Positions 59,957-64,000 of a stretch of 64,000 nucleotides of DNA are shown piece after piece. Below the pieces are notes generated by a model that did not search any database, was not told the origin of the DNA, and worked only from the letters and a program-made list of their open reading frames with translations. Position 1 is the first letter of the stretch, and every line of letters starts with the position of its first letter. The stretch is from a virus. The stretch spans positions 29,814 through 93,813 of IMG/VR virus record IMGVR_UViG_3300023179_000053; one strand, 5' to 3'. A program made the translations under genes and the position numbers.

Positions 59957-60008
59957 GCCCTCGCTTCTTACCTATCAAGTTTATCACAAGATAGAAGCCT
60001 GCGAGGGC
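59957..60008 (-). terminator. Stem-loop with T-rich tail between tail tube and chaperone genes
   Basis: GCCCTCGC (59957-59964) pairs perfectly with GCGAGGGC (60001-60008), and an inner CTATC/GATAG stem fits inside. On the minus strand TTCTTTATTTT follows. It could reduce transcription beyond the highly expressed tail tube gene, or protect its mRNA end. Confidence 0.7.
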
Positions 60009-60030
60009 AACTCTACGATTTTTCAATCAA

Positions 60031-60615
60031 TTATTGCTCGTCAATAATCTTACCGTATTCGTAGTTTGTGTCTTCCGTCTTCGGGAGAATGCGGAAACCA
60101 ACAGCGAACATCGTTGCCTCTGCACGCTTCATGCTGATCATCGATGATTCCATCGAGACCGCACGCTTTGTGTAGTAGGTACGAGTCTTAATTGCTGCTG
60201 CTGACGAACCAGGGGCTGAGCCAACAATGACCAAACCCTTTTCACGTGGGTACACATTCTGCGAACCGAACAGGAAAGTGTTTGTATTTGCACCCGAGCC
60301 TGCCAAGTTTGCCTTAATGTCATCACCATCTGTGACATCATCATAGTTCCAAGCAATAGCAAGATTGTTCAGTGTTGCCTCAGCAAGCGTGGTCTTCACC
60401 ATTACCTTAACTTTGGACTGGATGAGCTTTGCAGCATCACCATACTGATCGATCTCAATATCCACAATGTCCGGCTCCCACGAAATCTCGACACCATTTT
60501 GTGTAGCACCGACATCAGCGAAGTTGTTCATTGCAGCGATTGTTGTTGCGTTAGCAGAGGGACCAAGCTTAATTGTTGCCTCACCAACGACAATATTTGC
60601 GACATTAACTGCCAT
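60031..60615 (-). CDS. Major tail tube protein
   Basis: A 194-aa protein starting MAVNVANIVVGEATIKLGPS, with the strand pattern and Gly/Ala/Thr composition of a siphovirus tail tube protein (SWEPDIVDIEIDQYGD, TRTYYTKRAV). TTAGGAGGTAATACAA precedes the ATG, the strongest ribosome site in the block, fitting a high-copy structural protein. Its codons are richer in G+C than the neighbours. It polymerises around the tape measure. Confidence 0.85.
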   Translation of the reverse strand: MAVNVANIVVGEATIKLGPSANATTIAAMNNFADVGATQNGVEISWEPDIVDIEIDQYGDAAKLIQSKVKVMVKTTLAEATLNNLAIAWNYDDVTDGDDIKANLAGSGANTNTFLFGSQNVYPREKGLVIVGSAPGSSAAAIKTRTYYTKRAVSMESSMISMKRAEATMFAVGFRILPKTEDTNYEYGKIIDEQ

Positions 60616-60826
60616 TTGTATTACCTCCTAATTTATCGAGTCGAAATATCCTCCGACCCTTCTTGTCACGCCAATTAGCGATCTTAGAAATATCTTTTGG
60701 ATTAACCTCTCCTTGACGTTTGCCAATTGCAAGAGATTTATTCCATTCGAATTCATATACAGAACTACCAACTTTCGCTATGTATCCGGGAGTCTTCCCA
60801 ACATAGGTAATTGTAAGATATTCCAT
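60605..60826 (-). CDS. Small hypothetical protein in tail-connector cluster (73 aa)
   Basis: A basic, beta-type small protein (MEYLTITYVGKTPGYIAK) whose 3' end overlaps the tail tube start. No ribosome site is seen; instead the ATG lies in the centre of an 18-bp perfect palindrome. A tail or connector accessory role is inferred from place only. Confidence 0.65.
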   Translation of the reverse strand: MEYLTITYVGKTPGYIAKVGSSVYEFEWNKSLAIGKRQGEVNPKDISKIANWRDKKGRRIFRLDKLGGNTNGS

Positions 60827-60835
60827 ATGGAATAT
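60818..60835. promoter_or_regulatory. 18-bp perfect palindrome around a start codon
   Basis: ATATTCCATATGGAATAT reads the same on both strands, and the start codon of the 60605-60826 gene is at its centre. It could be a protein-binding site or, if folded in RNA, mask the start. Confidence 0.5.
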
Positions 60836-60853
60836 ATTGTACCATATAATTTT

Positions 60854-61270
60854 TTATACGTTACAGACTCTGAAATCTAAATTCATCCTATACCAGCCTT
60901 CTTTTTCTAAAGGAACGGCTAGGCTTGAATCTGTTTGCATTGATGATAATATCCTACGGTCTTGACCAGTTGCTTCTATACCGCCAGACTTAGCAACAGT
61001 GTCTGCCTTGCCAAGAACCTCTATAAATAGCTCTGATATTGAAAAAAGTCTCTCTACATCTGTATCAAATATAGAATAGCGAATAACATCTTTTCTCATC
61101 CAATGCCTATCTGGATCGGGTATTAGCGGGTTGTAATAATAAACAACATACGGCGCAGTCGCACTTGAAGGGGCTACAACGGGATAGAAGCTCATTTGTT
61201 TACCGGCAGCAGTTACAATATCTGTATCTTGTTTTAAATATGTATTAATATCATAAATAGGAAGTGTCAT
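60854..61270 (-). CDS. Tail terminator-like protein (138 aa)
   Basis: A 138-aa protein with the size, position and strand pattern (VVAPSSATAPYVVYYYNPL, then IRYSIFDTD and helix) of DUF3168/lambda gpU-type tail terminator proteins, which cap the tail tube and join it to the head. Identity is inferred from position and pattern. The start overlaps the upstream stop. Confidence 0.65.
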   Translation of the reverse strand: MTLPIYDINTYLKQDTDIVTAAGKQMSFYPVVAPSSATAPYVVYYYNPLIPDPDRHWMRKDVIRYSIFDTDVERLFSISELFIEVLGKADTVAKSGGIEATGQDRRILSSMQTDSSLAVPLEKEGWYRMNLDFRVCNV

Positions 61271-61512
61271 TATAGCCTCTCATAAGAAAGTTTTATTTTT
61301 TCTATTATAGAATTTCTAATATCTTCCACAGTATCTTCTGACACATTTGCCATCTGAACCTCAACACCGCCAGAGGTTGAAACAATTTCAACTTCTCCAT
61401 CAGACCTTACAGCAGATGCACCTTCGGCAATTGCTGACTGCACATTAATTGGAATCATTTCTATTTTATTTACAACATTATTTAAGTTATGTTTAATAGA
61501 AATATTAATCAT
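61270..61512 (-). CDS. Head-tail joining small protein (80 aa)
   Basis: An 80-aa protein (MINISIKHNLNNVVNKIEM) in the connector cluster, shorter than the usual gp10/minor tail Z-type proteins, but with a similar N-terminal helix. It may be a reduced version. Its stop and start overlap both neighbours by one base. Confidence 0.55.
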   Translation of the reverse strand: MINISIKHNLNNVVNKIEMIPINVQSAIAEGASAVRSDGEVEIVSTSGGVEVQMANVSEDTVEDIRNSIIEKIKLSYERL

Positions 61513-61901
61513 TACGTCTCCACTACTCTTCTGAGAGAAAGAACTATATGATGTTTTCTACCAGAAAATGTAAACTTTGGCTGTATGCCAACAATCTCAT
61601 ATGTATCAGTGTCTACTTGATTACCTTTTGAATCAGTAATATTTGTAATTCTATTATCATAACTAATATATTCTGAATACATTGCCGGAACAATTCCCTC
61701 ATATTTTGAAAAATTATCAACATATGGAGATAACCTTCTATCGCTCGATGAAGTAGATTGAGTTGTTGGTGCTTGAAATTGAAATCCTATTGTAGCTGCC
61801 TTAGTGAACGATGCATATTCTTGACCGGCAGCATTTGTAGTTGTTGTTTTTGTGTAAATATCACATTTATGTGCAAAACGAAAAAATGTTTGATAAGACA
61901 T
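61512..61901 (-). CDS. Head closure-like protein (129 aa)
   Basis: A 129-aa beta-rich protein with strand pattern like SPP1 gp16/head closure or HK97 gp7-type stopper: HKCDIYTKTTTT near the N-terminus, and a C-terminal TFSGRKHHIVLSL. It probably plugs the portal side of the connector. Assignment from position and pattern only. Confidence 0.65.
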   Translation of the reverse strand: MSYQTFFRFAHKCDIYTKTTTTNAAGQEYASFTKAATIGFQFQAPTTQSTSSSDRRLSPYVDNFSKYEGIVPAMYSEYISYDNRITNITDSKGNQVDTDTYEIVGIQPKFTFSGRKHHIVLSLRRVVET

Positions 61902-62828
61902 TTAAACCACATAATCCATTACAAACAAAGTATAGTCCATAAGCAAAATATCTGCGTCAATATTACCAGTTGACTCATAGAATGAATCTTTTGTTTCATA
62001 TTTAAGAATATCCATATCAACACTCTTCATCCCATGCCTTCTAAAATCAGAATCACTATTCATCATATCTTCAAGCAATAAATCTGCGGCTTGCACAATA
62101 TTGTCTGGTATATACTTCCAACCAAAACTTCCTTCAATTTTATAATCATCACTTTCATTAAATACTGATGCAGTTATCAAAGTTTGAACACTATCTAAAA
62201 AAGATCTTTTAAATTTAATATAATAAGTTGATTGAAAATTATGAGGTTCTTTAGATTTTTCAATATTATTTAAAGTAGCATCTGTTGAATTATGCACTAC
62301 AGCTTCATCTTCATCACCAATATTTACAGTAACTTTAGTTAAATCACTAATTGGATACGGCAGATGTAGTGTATTTTTTCCAGAACCAGAAATTTCAATA
62401 TATTTATTTGGGTAATAATCAAATGATTGACCACAAAATGTATTGATTATATTTCTTATACGTTTTTCCATTTTATCAAATTTTTCGTAATAATCATTTT
62501 CTAAATCAGGATGATCTGTAAAGAAAGTATCAATATCAATATACGGAGTATAGACATTAATATATTGAGATTGTGTATAACTTGTTCCGGAAATTGTATA
62601 TGTAAAATCAGCCCTGTGCCGACCGGCACTGTTTAAGATGTAAATACCAGATGCTTGCTGACCATAAGTTATGGTATATACACCAGTTCCTGTTCTTGTT
62701 GCATTTGTAGGTCCAGAAACTAGTGAACCAAATTCATGATAAAGACTAACAGAAACAACATTGCTTGCAGGGTCACTTGGAAGTGTCAATGTAAGAGTTT
62801 TACTTGTATTGATTTTGACATCATCCAT
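61902..62828 (-). CDS. Ig-like/head-tail adaptor fusion protein (308 aa)
   Basis: The N-terminal 100 residues (beta-rich, TLTLPSDPASNVVSVSLYHEF) look like an immunoglobulin-type domain. The C-terminal 200 residues begin YIDIDTFFTDHPDLEN and match a gp15/gp6-like DNA-packaging adaptor pattern: helices with acidic residues and YIPDNIVQAADLLLEDMM. I use ATG 62828; a TTG nine bases upstream also fits. A fusion of a decoration-type domain and an adaptor is unusual. Next to a fibre gene, it may anchor surface decorations. Confidence 0.65.
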   Translation of the reverse strand: MDDVKINTSKTLTLTLPSDPASNVVSVSLYHEFGSLVSGPTNATRTGTGVYTITYGQQASGIYILNSAGRHRADFTYTISGTSYTQSQYINVYTPYIDIDTFFTDHPDLENDYYEKFDKMEKRIRNIINTFCGQSFDYYPNKYIEISGSGKNTLHLPYPISDLTKVTVNIGDEDEAVVHNSTDATLNNIEKSKEPHNFQSTYYIKFKRSFLDSVQTLITASVFNESDDYKIEGSFGWKYIPDNIVQAADLLLEDMMNSDSDFRRHGMKSVDMDILKYETKDSFYESTGNIDADILLMDYTLFVMDYVV

Positions 62829-62863
62829 AATATTCAATTGTACCAGAGTTACTGTTTTAAGTC

Positions 62864-63091
62864 TTAAAAGGTTTGCATTGCAACAGAGACTTCAAGATCA
62901 TCTAAGTCATTTCCAACTTCAGTAATATTAAATGTCCCGCTAATATCAAAAGATACAACAGTATTGCTTAAATCTTTATAAAATAAAAGACCATCAGCAT
63001 AATTTATTGCCAATTCACCATACTCTAAAGAGCTGGCAAGAGGAGTAGAATTTGCCGTTCCAGATCTTTTAATTTTTATAATGTTAGCCAT
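62864..63091 (-). CDS. Small fibre/tropism-determinant-type protein (75 aa)
   Basis: Starts MANIIKIKRSGTANSTPLAS followed by EYGELAINYADG, a motif common to the N-terminal head-binding domain of phage fibre proteins. It is a stand-alone 75 residues ending LEVSVAMQTF. It may be a truncated fibre or a small adaptor for the fibre upstream. Confidence 0.7.
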   Translation of the reverse strand: MANIIKIKRSGTANSTPLASSLEYGELAINYADGLLFYKDLSNTVVSFDISGTFNITEVGNDLDDLEVSVAMQTF

Positions 63092-63101
63092 CTACGGCTC
63101 C

Positions 63102-64000
63102 TTAAAAAGTACCACCATCAACAGTAACATTATCAAGCGCAGTGCTGCTTAATACAGTTGTATTATTGATTTTGAAAACTTTTCCTGATAGGAGATTAAA
63201 GTGCTCTGATGAAGTCCATGCATCCGTCGCATCAACCCAGTTTAAAGTTTTGGTAGTATTGCCAAGAACTGAGATGCCAGCTCCATCCGCCGTTACATCT
63301 GTTGGTGTAGCAACATTAGCAAGAACAACATTCTTATCTTCAACCGTCAAAGTTGCTGTGTTAAGAGTTGTTGTATTGCCTTGGACAGTAAGATCTCCAG
63401 TTACTGTTAAATTGTTTGAAATTGTAACATCTGCTGGCAGGCTAAGAGTAACTGCACCAACACCAGAGTTTGAAACAGCAATTTGATTTGCTGTACCAGT
63501 TAATCCCGTGACAAGATTTGTTGTTCTATCACTGATTTGTGATGCAGTAATAGAAATTGTAGAATTGCCAGCTGCTGTTAAACGACCTTGTGCATCAACT
63601 GTAAATGTTGCAACAGTACTTGCCGAACCATATGAAGCAGCAGTGACTGATGTATTATCAAGATTGATTGTAACTGTATCAGTTGCACCAGCAACAGATG
63701 AAAGACCTGTTCCACCAGAAATTGTTAATGTATCAGTGCCAGTTGTAATTGTTTGTGACGTACCACTATCGCCAGCAACTGTAAATGTAGAGGCAACATT
63801 TGCAATTGCATTATCAACATAAAGTTTTGTTGCAGCATGACCATTTGCACTTGGTGCTGGGACAATTGTAACGCCATTGAATGTAGTATTACCATTAACT
63901 GTTTTATTTCCAGCAATAGTTTGATCACCAGAAAGGGTTAGAAATGCACCAGAGCCGCCGATAGCAATAACTGCTGTAGCCGTGCCATCTTGACCGCCAG
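63102..64000 (-). CDS. Large fibre protein, 5' end cut by window edge
   Basis: The frame is open without a stop from the right edge to 63102, at least 299 residues. The product is Thr/Asn/Gly/Val-rich with beta-strand repeats such as ISNNLTVTGDLTVQGNTTTL and the block NGHAATKLYVDNA, hallmarks of long phage fibre shafts. The start lies outside the window. Its position among head-side genes suggests a capsid or whisker fibre; the alternative is an accessory tail fibre. Confidence 0.85.
   Translation of the reverse strand, partial: GGQDGTATAVIAIGGSGAFLTLSGDQTIAGNKTVNGNTTFNGVTIVPAPSANGHAATKLYVDNAIANVASTFTVAGDSGTSQTITTGTDTLTISGGTGLSSVAGATDTVTINLDNTSVTAASYGSASTVATFTVDAQGRLTAAGNSTISITASQISDRTTNLVTGLTGTANQIAVSNSGVGAVTLSLPADVTISNNLTVTGDLTVQGNTTTLNTATLTVEDKNVVLANVATPTDVTADGAGISVLGNTTKTLNWVDATDAWTSSEHFNLLSGKVFKINNTTVLSSTALDNVTVDGGTF

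Noticed and set aside
63102-63350. Stand-alone 82-aa gene starting at a TTG
   Set aside because: The same frame continues upstream without a stop to the window edge, with fibre-type sequence, so the TTG is internal.
63142-63822. Plus-strand frames opposite the fibre gene
   Set aside because: The minus strand has an uninterrupted fibre frame with the family's repeats; the plus frames lack starts with ribosome sites.

Overview
This window looks like part of the genome of a large, A+T-rich, tailed bacteriophage (siphovirus type) that infects an actinobacterium. The host inference rests on two WhiB-like iron-sulfur regulators (7868-8209 and 34927-35220), a family confined to Actinobacteria and their phages. 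No integrase, excisionase or repressor cassette is visible, so a lytic lifestyle is likely but unproven. Every gene I can support lies on the minus strand. Most are packed head to tail with ATGA/TAATG overlaps, so the 64 kb reads as one or a few very long leftward transcription units. Transcription order runs from position 64000 down to 1.

Morphogenesis (64000-37700). In transcription order: a repetitive fibre protein truncated by the window edge; a small fibre-type protein; an Ig-like/head-tail adaptor protein; head closure, tail terminator-like and small connector proteins; the major tail tube protein; a tail assembly chaperone with a probable -1 frameshift extension (208 aa fusion); an enormous 4647-codon tape measure gene; two paralogous distal tail proteins; a 1338-aa tail protein with a LamG-like region; a tail fibre with a C-terminal S74 intramolecular chaperone; and a further structural protein. 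The tape measure length predicts a tail of roughly 0.7 micrometre.

Nucleic acid metabolism and packaging (37700-18100). HNH endonuclease, calcineurin-type phosphoesterase, MerR-like regulator, WhiB, DnaB-type helicase, short CHC2/TOPRIM primase, candidate ssDNA-binding protein, tRNA-like gene, HAD phosphatase, a full DnaE-type polymerase III alpha subunit, methyltransferase-like proteins, RecA/UvsX-like recombinase, a small PD-(D/E)XK nuclease candidate, Cas4-like nuclease, RuvC-like resolvase, a CxxC-cluster (YkgJ-like) protein, a GT4 glycosyltransferase, then the small and large terminase subunits. Four 33-bp direct repeats lie between terS and terL, a good candidate packaging or regulatory site. 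The terminase genes sit at the end of the replication block, far from the head and tail genes.

Accessory region (18100-1). A GT-A glycosyltransferase, a 450-bp noncoding region with dyads and a good promoter, then about 40 small, mostly unrecognised genes. These include a ParB-like protein, a WhiB, an unusual protein combining a GHKL-ATPase-like N-terminus with an HExxH metalloprotease-like motif, three very small single-pass membrane proteins, several zinc-ribbon microproteins, a membrane-anchored transglycosylase-like muralytic enzyme, tRNA-Arg(UCU), a short-variable-loop tRNA with a UAA (Leu) anticodon, a D-arm-poor tRNA-like gene, and a 196-bp element bounded by 23-bp inverted repeats.

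All identifications come from reading motifs and context by eye. No database search was possible.
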